This document shows positions 40,002-51,144 of a stretch of DNA of 64,000 nucleotides, one piece after another; the first letter of the stretch is position 1; each line of letters begins with the position of its first letter. The notes beneath the pieces were generated by a model, which worked only from the letters and a program-made list of their open reading frames with translations, was not told the origin of the DNA and did not search any database. The position numbers and the translations under genes are program-made. This stretch comes from Schizochytrium sp. CCTCC M209059 (taxonomy: Eukaryota; Sar; Bigyra; Thraustochytrida; Thraustochytriidae): NCBI GenBank assembly GCA_000818945.1, contig KN805372.1, positions 669,607 through 733,606 of the forward strand. Direction: 5' to 3'.

Positions 40002-43000
40002 ATGGCCAGACTGCGGCACCAGAACTTCTGGGACGACAAGAGTCGCAACGACGACGTTGATAAAGGAGAAAGTGACAGTGGTGGCGGCGGAAAGAAGAGC
40101 CCAGCAGCGCGTTTTCTCACACCAGATCTTGTGCAACGATGTAAGTAAAAATAGCTTGATCGCAAGCAAAGAATAGGAAGTAAAAGCGAACTATTCAATG
40201 ATGGATGGCACACTGACAAAAGGGACAGTGGCCGGCGTGGAACCCGGGGGCTCGCTCGCACGAGTTCGCTCACTTAACCTCCATCTCCCACGAGGCAGCG
40301 GAAAAATTCGCGACATTGAAAACCTCGAGGCCCTTGAGCACCTCGAGGAGCTCGACTTGAGCTTTAACGAGATCAGTGTTGCACGCAACCTCGGGGCGCT
40401 TACACAGCTGCGGATCCTGAATCTTGCGCAAAACCGCATCGTCAAGCTCGATGGCTGCTTCGAATGGCTCGACAAACTTGAAAATCTCAATTTGAGTGGC
40501 AACCTTCTCGAATCTATCCCTCCCGTGCTTGGCAAACTCAAGGCTTTACGAACCTTGCGTCTTGCGCGAAACAAAATCGAGCGCGCAGCGGATCTTGAAC
40601 GACTTCGTCCTCTCGACAGACTCTCGAGCCTTACGCTCGTTGGAAACCCATGCGCCGTGGAGACGGCAACAAAAGATCTAGCCATCTTTACTATCCGCTC
40701 ACTCGACGTTCTTGACGGCGAGGCCGTCAAAATTGCCCAACGCGAGGCTGCGCGCGCGCGCTTTGAAGGTACAGAAGCCGAACAATTGCGCGCTGCCCTC
40801 AAACAAGCGCGAGTCGAGGCAACGCGTCGCGCAGCACAGCAACAAAAGACCGAGGCCGAGCTAGCGAGCGTTAGGGCCGCGTGCAATGAAGCTGCGCAGC
40901 GCGCCACGACGGCTTTGCGCGAAAAGGAAGCGCTACGCTCAGAACTCGACGCGAAGACGCAAATGCTCGACCACAAGGCAACTTTTGCATCAGATGTTGC
41001 CAACGAACTTTCCGACATTAAACAGCAGCTTCTTTTTGCGCGAATCGACGGCGCACGGCCAGAATTAGTGCTCGATACGGGTAAAACGCTTGCGCTGCCA
41101 AGCCAGCATCAAGAAGAGCGCACTGCAACCTCGCCACGAATGCTGGGCAATCTTCGCAATCTCAAGGAGAGCATTCGTCTCATGCAAGAGGAAGAGCTTG
41201 GACTTGCCATGCACGTGGGCCGTCTTCAAAAGTCGCGAGAGGCAGCCCAAAACGTTTTGGAGTCGGCGCAAACAGAATTTGCACACATTCGCGCCTTGAT
41301 TCTGCAATGGCCAACTCATATATCAGTGGGTCATTCACCTCGCGCTTTAAAATCTGACACTACCTCACTCAAGGAACTCGAGTCCGTGGCATTGGCGCAT
41401 CAATCGAGGATTAAAGAGCTTGAAGCTACGCTTGAGGGGCTTCAACGTCGAGATCAGTTCTCCCCGCTGTCCCATGGCAAAATCGCATCAAACGATGATA
41501 CAGCAAGGCTCGACGAGCTTGTCATTGCTGCTGTCACACTTGGCCAGGAACATATTGGGTATGCGCAGGCCGTCGAAGAGCTAGCGCGCGCTTGCATTAG
41601 CAAAAGGCCAGCCGAGGACGGTCGTTTACAAGAAGCGCGCGATAAACTGCTAGCAGCCAAGGACTGTTTACGTCGAGCAGTGGCAGCCCAGCGAAAGGCC
41701 ATCAATGACATTGATGAACTTTCTGTGCAGCATCGCCTCGATTGCGAGGCAATGCTGGTCCGACGAGCTGAACTCGCGCAGGAGCTTCGGGAAATGAAGG
41801 ATAGTCCAGAACTTGACGCCAAGTTTGCGCCTGCTGTCGCTAAAATCGAAGCCACCGTTGCCTCAGCCAGTGCGCTCAAAGATCTTGCTGTTCGAGTTGG
41901 CGCGAATCCCAGGCTTTCCGTGCTGTCGCCCGGAGTTCTTGTCACCGCCTCTGTCGCGCAGAAAGCGCGCCAAGACGTATCGCCTGGGGCCAGTCGAACA
42001 ATTGCAGCGCTGCGTGCAGAGCTAGAGCGTGAACGACAACGATTCCGTGCGCTGAAACACGCTCATGCGCGTGGCCAACAAGATCGTGCAGAAGCTGCAA
42101 CAACAGAAACTCTTGCATCCGTTCGCGCCAAAGAAAGTGAAGACCGCGTTTTGTTAGAGAGGGAACTCCGCCAGCTCGTCGCCGAATCGCAACGCGAAAA
42201 GGACCAAGCACTCGAACGCGAACGTAAGGCTCTCGAGCGTGCGCTAGAAAGCGAAGCCATGGTAGAATCTCTCAAAAAAGAGGCCAAGGCTGCAACATTG
42301 GAGCAAGACCGTTTGTCAAGCGAGCTCTCCGTCGCTCGGAGTGAATGCGAAGAGCAGACGCATGCGATGGCTGCAAGCAAAGAAGAAATAGCAAATCTCA
42401 AGGCGAGTATAGAAGAGGCCTCTGCAAAGCTTGAAGCCGAGCAAAAGCTCATTGGGCGCCTCCATCGTCAAGCTCAAGACACCACTGACTTGCGCGGCGA
42501 AATCACGAGGCTTGAAAAGGAGAACTCAGAAATTGACATTCTTGCAGACGCATGCTCGAAGACGCTTGGTGTTCTTGCGCAGGCCTTGGAGAGCAAGGAA
42601 TCCCCATTCGATGCAACGGCTGCAGTGAACCAGATTCTTGACGGGATCTCGCCATCAGCACCGACGGCGAATGCCTTGCAGCGTTTCGGAGCCGCCGTGC
42701 AGGCTTGCACGGTCCACCTTGAGCGTGCTCGTGAGGAGACAGCTAAGATCGACACGCAGCTGCTTTCGACCAAGGAGCAGCAGGTTCGCTACGATCGAAT
42801 CAAGGAAAGCTTGCCCAAGCTCAAAGCAGAATTATGCGATGCAGAGTCGAGGGCCGAAACGTGCTCGAGCATGGCGACCAAGGAAGAGGAGCGTCTGCGT
42901 TCCCTTTCTCTGCAGACGGAGGACATGCAAAACCGCTTGACGGATCTTCGCGGCAAAATTGTCGACGCACGAAACAAACTTGCAGATGCAGATGCGCAGG

Positions 43001-44628
43001 CAAGCGCTGCTGCATCGCAAAAAAGAACTCTTGTTCGTGAAGTGGAAAGCCTGCGTGCTCAAAAGGCAAGTCTCGAGCTCCAACAAGCCACACTTGAAGA
43101 GACCTGTGCAGCTAGTCGCGTAGATCAAGCACGCATCGCGAACGAAGCTCGCAAAGAGCAAGATAGGATCAATGATTTGCGCCAGCAAGGGCGCGCTCTC
43201 GAGATGCGGCTGGAGATTTTACGCACCGAGCGTGACGATGCTGCGCAACAAATCAAAAGCCTTTCGGCTCAGAACGAAGAGGCTTCGAGAGCTAATGCCG
43301 AGGCCGCCGCCAAACAACGGGAGCACATTCGCGAGGCCGCAGACCAAGAACGCGCCTTTGATCGACTTTCTTCGCAAGTTCAAGATCTGACACAAAAGGT
43401 CCGCGAGCTCACCAAGCGGCAGGCAAGCTCCCAAAAGGCCGTCGAGGAAGCGGAGCGCCGTCGCGAAAAAGCTGCTCGCGATCTCGCTGACCTGCAACGT
43501 CAGGCACGTGAATATCCGGAAATTATGGAGATCAGTGAAGCTCGGCAGGCACTCGCAGACTTACACGCGCAGAGAGTTGAGCAAGAGCGCCGTCTTCAAG
43601 TTCTCGAGCTATATCAGCTCACAGAAACGGGCCAAGCGGGCGACTCAGACGCGCCACCGACGCCACTTGGCGAGCTCGGGGAGGCTGCACAGGTCTTGGA
43701 TGCCTTGAAACAAGTATACGTGGAAGGTCTTCGTCAAGTCCAAGAAGCATTTCTGCTCAAGGAGCAGCGACTTAAGCAAGCCTTGCGGCATGCACGGGAG
43801 GAGCTCAATCTGGCACGTCGAAAGCACGAAGAACAACTAGTGGCCGTTAATGACGCGCTCGCCTCGGAGGGCCACCAACGACTTCTTGCCGTTGCACAAG
43901 ATTTGCGCGAAAGTGTGGTACGTCTCGCAGCGCACCGCGACGTGGATTTCCGTGTCAAAGATGCGCAGGCTGCTCTCGCGGAGAAAGATGCTAAGCTCGT
44001 GTTTCTTTCAGGTCAAATCGAAGCCTTGCAAAAGGAAATGCACATTCGAGAGGACGATCTTCGCGCTCGCAACGATCGCTTGCAAGCCATGTTAGAGAAG
44101 GCGCTCGAGCACATTGATTTTGAGGACCCCGTTCCGAACACGGATGCGCGCTCTCCGGCACATCATCCATCGGCTTCGAAAACATCAGCAACGACTGCGG
44201 CAGGATCGCATCGTGCTGGGCGTCGTCGCTCGTTGTCCACGCCACGCCCGACGAGCCCGTCGCCTTCTCCGGCATACGTGTCCCGATCCCCCCCCGCCGA
44301 AGAGGGACCGATGAATTCTGGCAATGTCTCGGCACCTGAAGTGCGAGCAAATCGAACATCGCTCTCAAAGTTCACCCGAGTTCGGGCTCGGCGCGCACAT
44401 ATCCATATGCAAGAAGATGGCCGCGTGGGTATCGACCTTGTACAGTCGCAACGCTCAGCTGCTCTGACGCTGCCCGTCAATCTTGCTCCAAATGTCAGTC
44501 TCCATACGATGGTGTACAATCGACCGGAGTGCGAACAAATTGACCTCAAAGCCGTGCGATCGCCATTGACTGACAAGGTCCGAGAATTGCGTCTCGAGCT
44601 AGAGGCTATGAAGCAACAGCGTTTTTGA
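40002..44628 (+). CDS. CNTRL: Centriolin-like LRR + long coiled-coil centrosome/basal-body protein
   Basis: About 1,530 residues in two exons. Exon 1 (40002-40140) reads MARLRHQNFWDDKSRND through LTPDLVQR. The donor is GTAAGT, and acceptors at 40180 or 40186 both keep frame (intron of 40 or 46 bases). Exon 2 gives SLARVRSLNLHLPRGSGKIR, then four to five leucine-rich repeats (LEELDLSFNEIS, LRILNLAQNRI, LENLNLSGNLLESIP, LRTLRLARNKIE) and an LRR cap with NPCAVE. About 1,100 residues of near-continuous coiled coil follow, then a Ser/Pro-rich basic tail. This order and the exon-junction block match animal centriolin (CNTRL) and its relatives such as LRRCC1. In animals it sits at mother-centriole appendages and acts in abscission and ciliogenesis. 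Here it implies a flagellated stage. The convergent neighbour ends 71 bases away. Confidence 0.85.
40141..40186 (+). other. short intron of the centriolin-like gene, two acceptors
   Basis: Donor GTAAGT at 40141. Acceptors GGAAG (intron 40141-40180) and AAAAG (40141-40186) are six bases apart and both in frame, adding Leu-Lys-Ala or Ser at the junction. Confidence 0.65.
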
Positions 44629-44699
44629 GCAATTGACCCATTGAATTAAAAAGTTATGTTTGCCAATGTACAATCATTACTACCGCATGACGATTGGGA

Positions 44700-47282
44700 T
44701 TAGGGAAAAGACTCGATGAGGGACGTCAAATGAGTGAAAAGAGCCTGTTCCACGCGCACGTTGAGACCGTGCAATGCGCTAAAGCGAGCAGCCACTTTGC
44801 GCAAATCATCATTTTCGTACACGGGAATACGGTGCACATGTTTACGTACCTGGACGTCAGCGTAGAAGAGCAGCTCGTCGCTCTCCCCAGATTGAGCGCT
44901 GCACACCGACATTGTCTCGTTCTCCTCTGTCGATTTTTCTTCATCGTCATTGGTGGCGAGAGTGTGCGATTCCTCTTGCTTAAGCGATGTCTCCTGCGGC
45001 TTCGCTGCTGGTACCCAGTGTGGTTCATTATACCTTTTCTGCCTTTCAGCCGCCATGGATGAATATGTAAAGGGACGGGCCATTTGTTGACTTGCAAGAC
45101 CTTTCTTGTTGACAGGTCGACGCGAGGCTCCGGAGGTTCTACTCCGCATAGACCGCCTGTCCAAGTCGCTTCCCGTCTTCGACTCGACATCATCCTCTTC
45201 GGTCTCATCGCTATCCTCGTGATGATGGTGGAGGTGATGATGATGCTGTCTCTGACAAAGACGATGCGCCCGTGGCAGCGGGACGGGATAGTGAGGATTG
45301 TGTGGGCTGATCTTGGGACGAAAGGTACACTCCTTGTCCTCCGCAGCAGAGGCAAGCGAAGCCTTGCGCTTTTCTTCAATGGCGCGTTGCACCTTGTCTG
45401 TGCGCTGCAGAAGATCCTGCTCGCGCGTGAGTGCGGCGGCATCACGCGATTTTCGACGGTCATCGAGCTCGCGAGAGTGCGGGCAGAGAGATGGGGCAAA
45501 CGATGGTCTCACGGCTGCAGCAGCCTCTGCATTCGCCTTTTGCCGGAGTGCCTGCGCGAATTTGCGCTGCGCCATGAGACGTAGGCGAAAATCATGAAGT
45601 ATTTCCTCGGCCGGATCGAGGCGCTTCAGAGATCGCGTTGCAACAGGATCATGCGAGGCCACTGCGCGAGCAAATTGAGTAAAACTCGGCTCGTCGATTT
45701 CCTTTGCCCCTCCGCCATTCGAGATGATCCCCAATACACTCTCGATGAGATCCTGGTCCGCCTTTGTGCGCTGCTGCGCGGCAGGTACAAGACCTATAAG
45801 ACTTTCCAAAAGCGACTTGGTTTGCGTACGACTTAAAGTGTCTCCTCTTTCATTTCCTGCTGTTATACAGGACTTGACGAAAGCATCACGAAGCTCAAGC
45901 GTCAATTTCCGAGCAAAGACGCGCTTGGTCCGATTTGAAGCCTTGGGCGCCGCCGCCAAACGCTTGTGCGCAATCACTGTAGCACGCTCGCGCGCGGCTT
46001 TTCGTGCCTGTTGGTTTGTTGCTTCTGCGTGAAGTTTTTCAAATCGGTTTCTCCATTCGCCTTGCTCGCTATCGCATTCGTCTCCAAAGCTGTTGCGATG
46101 GGAATGATGTGTGGCCTCGTCTTTTTCATCCATGTGATCTGTGACAACAAAGGGCGTCGAGGCCACTCCTCCACGCACGGGCGGTTTACTCACGAGTCGT
46201 GGCTTGAAGAATGCTTGACCTGTTTTCTCGTCGACGAGACCCATGGCCTGATACTTGTCGCGACGCTTATCAAAGTGCTTCTTTCTCGACTCGTGCAGTC
46301 TCGTCGCAATCTCTGCTTGTTCAGAGGCAGACGAGGCGTCCGTCTGGGCGCTTACTTGCCGAGGTGCTGCTGCTCGGCGCATCTGTGCGAGTTTTCGCTC
46401 GCGTTCAAGCTTGTCTTGTTCCATGCGAGCGAGGAACTTGGCCATCTTGCCGCAAGGACGAGTTGTTGGGCTTGCTTGTCTGGGCTTGGGCGCAGCCTCT
46501 GTGTGGAGACTGAGCTTTTGAGCTGCTGTGTGCGACGGAGATGCACATTTGTCGCTGCTCTCTTCCTGTGAAACTTGCTCTTTCGCAATGGAAGAAAATA
46601 GAGAGATTGTCGAGGAGACCACTCCGCTCGAGCATGTGGCGAACGAATGGCTCGGTTGAAGACCGTCATCAGACGCTTCATCTGCAGGAGGAGGCGGCGG
46701 TGGCATTCGAGGAACAGGAATGTCGTGGGATTCGTTGGCCGTGGACTCGTCCGACAATGGCAGCTCCACGGTGGCGCTTTGTTGTGATCGTGCAATGATC
46801 GCTCGTGCACGGGGAGAGAGGATCACTGGCGTTTTCTGAATGCTTCCTGTGGATGTGAGACAGCGCGTTTCTTGATCAAGTTGCAACATAATCAGCTCAG
46901 CTGTTTGTTCGGGCGTGAGACCTGAGAAAGCAATCATTGAAAGTCTGCCAAGACATTCCACAAAGGTGTCAAACAAAAGTCCAGAATGATGGGCCCTTTC
47001 CATGGAGCCACGATCAAGGCAGATTTCAACACAGCGCAAGACATCCATGTTGCTCATGTACTTGGGAGCTAGTTTGCTTTGCATGGCAAGTCGCAGGAAT
47101 CCATTTGAGCCGACTCGTGCGACGCCATCGGACCCTTTGGTGGCGAAGGTGTCAAAGAGGTTCCTTGCGCCAGCTGCAAACCTTTGGCCTTTGAGCACCC
47201 CAGCAACCTCGGTAAAGCTGAAGACCACCCCCATGTGAGCGACCTCTGCGTCTGTCTGCGCATTTTTGGCTACGGCCATCAT
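44700..47282 (-). CDS. Unrecognised cytoskeletal or ciliary candidate protein
   Basis: 860 residues. The N-terminal globular part (about 25-125) has FDTFATKGSDGVARVGSNGF, LRLAMQSKLAPKYMSNMDV and LLFDTFVECLGRLSMIAF. This resembles the EF-hand-like p25-alpha or calponin-type N-domains of flagellar proteins, without a complete calcium loop. A second helical domain lies about 445-540 (LTLELRDAFVKSCITAGNER). Downstream are a coiled coil and the motif ECTFRPKISPHN (near residue 655); such FRPKI motifs are frequent in ciliate and kinetoplastid cilium-associated proteins. The tail has an acidic/His-rich run (QRQHHHHLHHHHEDSDETEE). The assignment is by pattern only. It converges on the centriolin-like gene. 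A single ATG pair (MMAV) fixes the start. Confidence 0.65.
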   Translation of the reverse strand: MMAVAKNAQTDAEVAHMGVVFSFTEVAGVLKGQRFAAGARNLFDTFATKGSDGVARVGSNGFLRLAMQSKLAPKYMSNMDVLRCVEICLDRGSMERAHHSGLLFDTFVECLGRLSMIAFSGLTPEQTAELIMLQLDQETRCLTSTGSIQKTPVILSPRARAIIARSQQSATVELPLSDESTANESHDIPVPRMPPPPPPADEASDDGLQPSHSFATCSSGVVSSTISLFSSIAKEQVSQEESSDKCASPSHTAAQKLSLHTEAAPKPRQASPTTRPCGKMAKFLARMEQDKLERERKLAQMRRAAAPRQVSAQTDASSASEQAEIATRLHESRKKHFDKRRDKYQAMGLVDEKTGQAFFKPRLVSKPPVRGGVASTPFVVTDHMDEKDEATHHSHRNSFGDECDSEQGEWRNRFEKLHAEATNQQARKAARERATVIAHKRLAAAPKASNRTKRVFARKLTLELRDAFVKSCITAGNERGDTLSRTQTKSLLESLIGLVPAAQQRTKADQDLIESVLGIISNGGGAKEIDEPSFTQFARAVASHDPVATRSLKRLDPAEEILHDFRLRLMAQRKFAQALRQKANAEAAAAVRPSFAPSLCPHSRELDDRRKSRDAAALTREQDLLQRTDKVQRAIEEKRKASLASAAEDKECTFRPKISPHNPHYPVPLPRAHRLCQRQHHHHLHHHHEDSDETEEDDVESKTGSDLDRRSMRSRTSGASRRPVNKKGLASQQMARPFTYSSMAAERQKRYNEPHWVPAAKPQETSLKQEESHTLATNDDEEKSTEENETMSVCSAQSGESDELLFYADVQVRKHVHRIPVYENDDLRKVAARFSALHGLNVRVEQALFTHLTSLIESFP

Positions 47283-48035
47283 TTTCGCGAGACAGACGTC
47301 TTTCGCGGACCACGAGTTGAGATGTCAGGACAAGAGGAGAGGGAGAGAGAGTGAAAGAAGCAAGTTGTTTTGTGAGGTCCTCTTTACCGCTTTGCTTGGT
47401 GTCTTTCTTGGCGCGCGGGTTTGACGGCGTGCTGCCTCACCTCCCCACTCGCTCACCTTTCCCTTCCCTCGTCCTTGCCGTTGTCCTTGCCTTTTTCCAC
47501 TCCTTCTCTCCCTCCTTCCCTCGCTCGCTGGAGTGCTTGCTTCCTGTCGTGGCTTCCTTCCTCTGACTCGCCGCCGATATCGGCACGCGCGCGGTTGGGA
47601 GCTAGCTATTGCCGCGCCTTGCCTTCGCGACGTCCCGCTTCACCCCACCCCGACACAAACTTTTGGACGTTGAGGTGCAGCGGGGCTTGCGCGTGCGTTC
47701 CCACGCAAGTATGCCTGCCTTAAGCCCAATTCGCTGCGCGGGCTTGCCTCGTCGGTCGAAGGTCTCGCGAGAGCTCGCTCGCTCGGAAAGTGATCCAAGA
47801 GGAAATCGGTGATCCTTGTATCCGGCGGCAACGGCTAGGTCTGAGAACGCAAGAGTGTGTATGCATGCATATCAGCATGAGATTTGGGAACACTGGCACG
47901 AGGTATCCACAAAAAAGGAAAAAAAAATGCGCATCGCATCCGATGCGATGATCTAATGTCAAAGCAGACAAGCAAGGAGCGCGCAGTCTGGCCGCAAACG
48001 CCGACGGACCGTGGCGACGAGACACGTGCGGAGCG
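47283..48035. promoter_or_regulatory. divergent intergenic region
   Basis: About 750 bases between divergent genes. CT-rich tracts (about 47440-47530) and the palindromes CGATATCG and GCATCGCATCCGATGCGATG (47931-47950) occur. No gene is supported. Confidence 0.45.
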
Positions 48036-49298
48036 ATGGTGGTCGTACGCACGATCACGGCGTCGCTGACGCTCCGCAAGGGCGATTGCGAGGACGAGAA
48101 TGTTCTGGACACCAAGATGAAGAAGGTCGTGGGCTTCCTCGCGCATGCCCAGCAAACTCTGCTCGGAGCGGGCGAGGCCAAGGTTGAGGCGGTGCAAACC
48201 GTACGTGTCTCATGCAATCCAGTAGAGGAGTTTGTGGACTTTGACGAGGCCGACGAAAAAACTGCTCTTGCCCAAATTGCGAGACTTGCCGCTGTCGCAG
48301 CCAAGCATGAAGTGGGTTTTCTCAGCCTGGGCCCCATGCGCAGCAGCAAGCACCTGGCGTTGATTCCCAAAATACTCGCACTCGCGCCGCATGTGAATAT
48401 GTCTGCATCTGCTGTGCAAAGTAAAGACGATGCGCCCGACTTTGGACGGGCGCTTCAACTTGCAGATGTAACCAAGCAAGTGGCTCTTCTCGGCGAGGAT
48501 GGCCAAGGTAGCTTTCGCTTTTGTGTGAGCTCAGAGGTGCCCGCCGGAACACCGTTCTTCCCAGCGTCGCATTTTGCTGCAAACGACGAGAACATTTGCT
48601 TTGCAATTGGTCTCGAGACGAGCTCTGTCTTGGTTCAAGCATGGGAGGTTGCTGCAAGTGCGGAAGAGGACGAAATCGCAAATGTGCACGCCAAGTGTCA
48701 ACTCGAGCTGACGACTCGCATGGCAGATTTGCTGCGGCCTCTTGGAGCAGCGTGCGTCACGTTTGCAAATCACGAGAGTGCTACCTTTCTTGGAATTGAT
48801 GCGTCCATGAATCCCAGTTTGTCTGACCCTGGCATTGGGCACGCCTTTGGAACGGTGCTAAAGCGGATCGGGAAGGAGTCCCCTGGATCTGCTCTTTTTG
48901 GCTCTACAGGAACACTGTCGCTGTGCTTCTTGCTGACCAAGAGTATTCGCGATGCTGGTAAAGCAGCTGGGGTGACCTTGTGTGGATACTCGGGTCTCAT
49001 GCTGCCACAGATGGAAGACAAAGGAATTGCCGCGGCCGCGGCAGCGGGCGCCTTTACTGTTCAGGATCTGCTCCTCTTTTCCTCAGTTTGTGGAGTCGGT
49101 ATCGATACGGTCCCGATTCCTGGAGAAACAAGTCGCGAGAAGCTAGCACTCTTGTTTATGGACATGTGGGCGCTCTCGACTAAATGGAGCAAACCTCTGT
49201 CTTGCAGGGTCCTTCCTATGGCTGGAAAGAAGGCAGGAGAAGAGACGAATACGTCAAATCCTTTCTTGTGCAACTCGGTCGTCTTGGGTTTGCCTTAA
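48036..49298 (+). CDS. DUF711 (UPF0210) family protein
   Basis: 420 residues matching the DUF711 family, which is widespread in bacteria and archaea and sparse in eukaryotes. Key blocks are VRVSCNPVEEF, GIDASMNPSLS, the Gly-rich LFSSVCGVGIDTVPIPGETS, and the final REKLALLFMDMWALSTKWSK. The structural family contains glycyl-radical-like barrel proteins without a known reaction, so no function can be given. A cytosolic place is likely (no signal or membrane segment). Intronless, with GC-rich codon use like its neighbours, so any transfer is old. The start context (GCGATGG) is good, and the first in-frame ATG is used. Confidence 0.85.
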   Translation: MVVVRTITASLTLRKGDCEDENVLDTKMKKVVGFLAHAQQTLLGAGEAKVEAVQTVRVSCNPVEEFVDFDEADEKTALAQIARLAAVAAKHEVGFLSLGPMRSSKHLALIPKILALAPHVNMSASAVQSKDDAPDFGRALQLADVTKQVALLGEDGQGSFRFCVSSEVPAGTPFFPASHFAANDENICFAIGLETSSVLVQAWEVAASAEEDEIANVHAKCQLELTTRMADLLRPLGAACVTFANHESATFLGIDASMNPSLSDPGIGHAFGTVLKRIGKESPGSALFGSTGTLSLCFLLTKSIRDAGKAAGVTLCGYSGLMLPQMEDKGIAAAAAAGAFTVQDLLLFSSVCGVGIDTVPIPGETSREKLALLFMDMWALSTKWSKPLSCRVLPMAGKKAGEETNTSNPFLCNSVVLGLP

Positions 49299-49408
49299 TG
49301 TTCCCCTCGAGGTCCTCCTCCTCTAGGTCGAAGTTCCCTCTTCGTAGTCAAGGTTAAAGTAAAGCATCGTTCTTGCAAACCATTACAAAATAAAAGTCAT
49401 AAAATGCT

Positions 49409-50551
49409 TCAGCGATACACTAGACCTTGCTTCTTGCCAAGAGATCCGTGCAGCGCACGTGTAGTCATGGATACCATGAGAATAGAAAGAAGCATAAGAC
49501 TGAGCCATAAAAGATACATGATCAAGCCCACCGTCTGCGGACTCGACTCGCGATGAAAATGCGCGGCCACCCATGGCCGCGAAAGGCGCCAGAACACCCC
49601 CGAGAAGAAACATATGGCAACAAAGAATTTTTGCGCACTTCCAAAGAGCCAAAAGTGAAAGCGAGAACAGTGCCACCAGAGCAGGCTGACGGCAGTTCCC
49701 GCACTTCCAAGCACAGCAACAGAAGAAATGACACTTGAAATACCCTCCACTATGGGAGCCATATGCTGCGTAGAGCCAGAAACCCGTTCTAACGCAGCGA
49801 CGACCACAATGGCAAGCGAGACGCGGAAAAAAACAGCGAGCTTAGCCATGGAAAAGACTCGGTCCAGACCCTGCACAATGGGCACATATGACTCTGTAAC
49901 GAGGACCACAAAGCTAGCAAGAACACCTACAAGGCCGAGGTGTACCGTTTGCACCGACACGTGAAACGTCCCGCGGACAAAGCTCCATGCTTTGATGCGG
50001 AGGTCCCGAATAAAACCGGAGAAGTCAATCGGGGAGCGACGGTTGCGGCTTCGATGGCGATGGCGCGGAGGCGGTTCCGCGTAAATTTGCTTTGATGGCG
50101 CACTGAAAGGCCCCCACGCCCCGCCCTCTCCGGGTCTTTCCATATCGGTCACCCAGTGTCGCACCCTGAATGTGTACGCTTGGCCGTGCTCGAGACCCTC
50201 AACCTTGTGTTTGTGGACGCTGTATCCAGGCTCAAACTCCACCACGCCGCCATCCACAATTTGCCACGAAACTTGCGGTTTCGTCTGATGACGTTTTGAG
50301 ATGGGTATATGTTTCTGCATCTCGAGTTGGTATTTGCACGTGCCGGCAAAGCAGCCCGCGATGGGGGCATTCCACAGCAAGGTGAGGCTGTCTGCCGCTG
50401 CATCTCCCAGGAGATCGGGGCTCGTTGGCGCCTCGAGATCCGGGGCAAAGATCGTGCCCGCGAGGCCCACGAGCAGTGCCAGGAGCATGAGCACCTCACA
50501 AACGCCAATCTTGGCGCATACTGTCGCTGACTCCGTTGCAGACGCCTGCAT
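49409..50551 (-). CDS. Membrane protein with one FN3-like domain
   Basis: 380 residues. An N-terminal hydrophobic segment (about 18-37, VLMLLALLVGLAGTIFA) precedes an extracellular or luminal fibronectin-type-III-like domain (about 45-150). That domain has SLTLLWNAP, VSWQIVDGGVVEFEPGYSV, GLEHGQAYTFRVR and APSKQIYAEPP, the usual FN3 strand order. Five hydrophobic segments follow (LVGVLASFVVLVTESYVPIV, LAVFFRVSLAIVVVAALERV, VISSVAVLGSAGTAVSLLWW, FFVAICFFSGVFWRL, LIMYLLWLSLMLLSILMVSM). No exact family was recognised. The start at 50551 is chosen because the preceding reading frame is low-complexity and basic. Divergent from the TTL-family gene. Confidence 0.7.
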   Translation of the reverse strand: MQASATESATVCAKIGVCEVLMLLALLVGLAGTIFAPDLEAPTSPDLLGDAAADSLTLLWNAPIAGCFAGTCKYQLEMQKHIPISKRHQTKPQVSWQIVDGGVVEFEPGYSVHKHKVEGLEHGQAYTFRVRHWVTDMERPGEGGAWGPFSAPSKQIYAEPPPRHRHRSRNRRSPIDFSGFIRDLRIKAWSFVRGTFHVSVQTVHLGLVGVLASFVVLVTESYVPIVQGLDRVFSMAKLAVFFRVSLAIVVVAALERVSGSTQHMAPIVEGISSVISSVAVLGSAGTAVSLLWWHCSRFHFWLFGSAQKFFVAICFFSGVFWRLSRPWVAAHFHRESSPQTVGLIMYLLWLSLMLLSILMVSMTTRALHGSLGKKQGLVYR

Positions 50552-51144
50552 CCTTCCCCTTTGTGTCCACGCCCTCGCGTTGACGACGCTCGCCTTTACA
50601 GCTCGCGCGCAGCCTCGCGAGACGGTTTTTGCCGCGAGGCCAGACTCGATGTTTCCGGCCGCCCGCTGAGCGCTGTCTCCGACGGGCGAGCAGGAGCAGG
50701 GCAAGCGAGCGAGCGAGCGAGCAAGGGCCGCACGCGCAGAGGCTTCGCTGGCCGCGCACGAGGCCTGAGCGCGCGCAGGCCGTCTGCGAGTTCGGGTCTG
50801 CTGCGCGTAAGGCGCCAGCCAGAAACACCCAAGGCGAGGCGAGCAAGGCCCGGCCCTCCAAACGCAGAACCAACCTCGCTCGACGCTTCTCCGACGCTCG
50901 CAGCCCTTGCCTGGCGCCTGATCGCGGACAGCTCGACGTAGCGCGAGCGCGGACGCTAGCGCTGCTGCAGAGGCCTCGAGCGAGCGGACGCGCGCCCGTC
51001 TTGCGGACGAGGACGAGGAGAAGGACCCGACCGACAGAGTCTCAAGTTCACAGCAACCAGTCGTCAACTTGAAGGTCTCTCTCTGTACGCAGGCGCGCCG
51101 TGCGTGGACGTGCGCGGCAGAGCGCGACGAGCGAGCGAAGGAGG
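50552..51144. promoter_or_regulatory. divergent region between FN3 membrane protein and TTL-family gene
   Basis: GC-rich, about 590 bases, with a GAGC run at about 50704-50727 like other upstream regions here. No gene is supported; open frames on both strands are repeat-driven. Confidence 0.45.
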
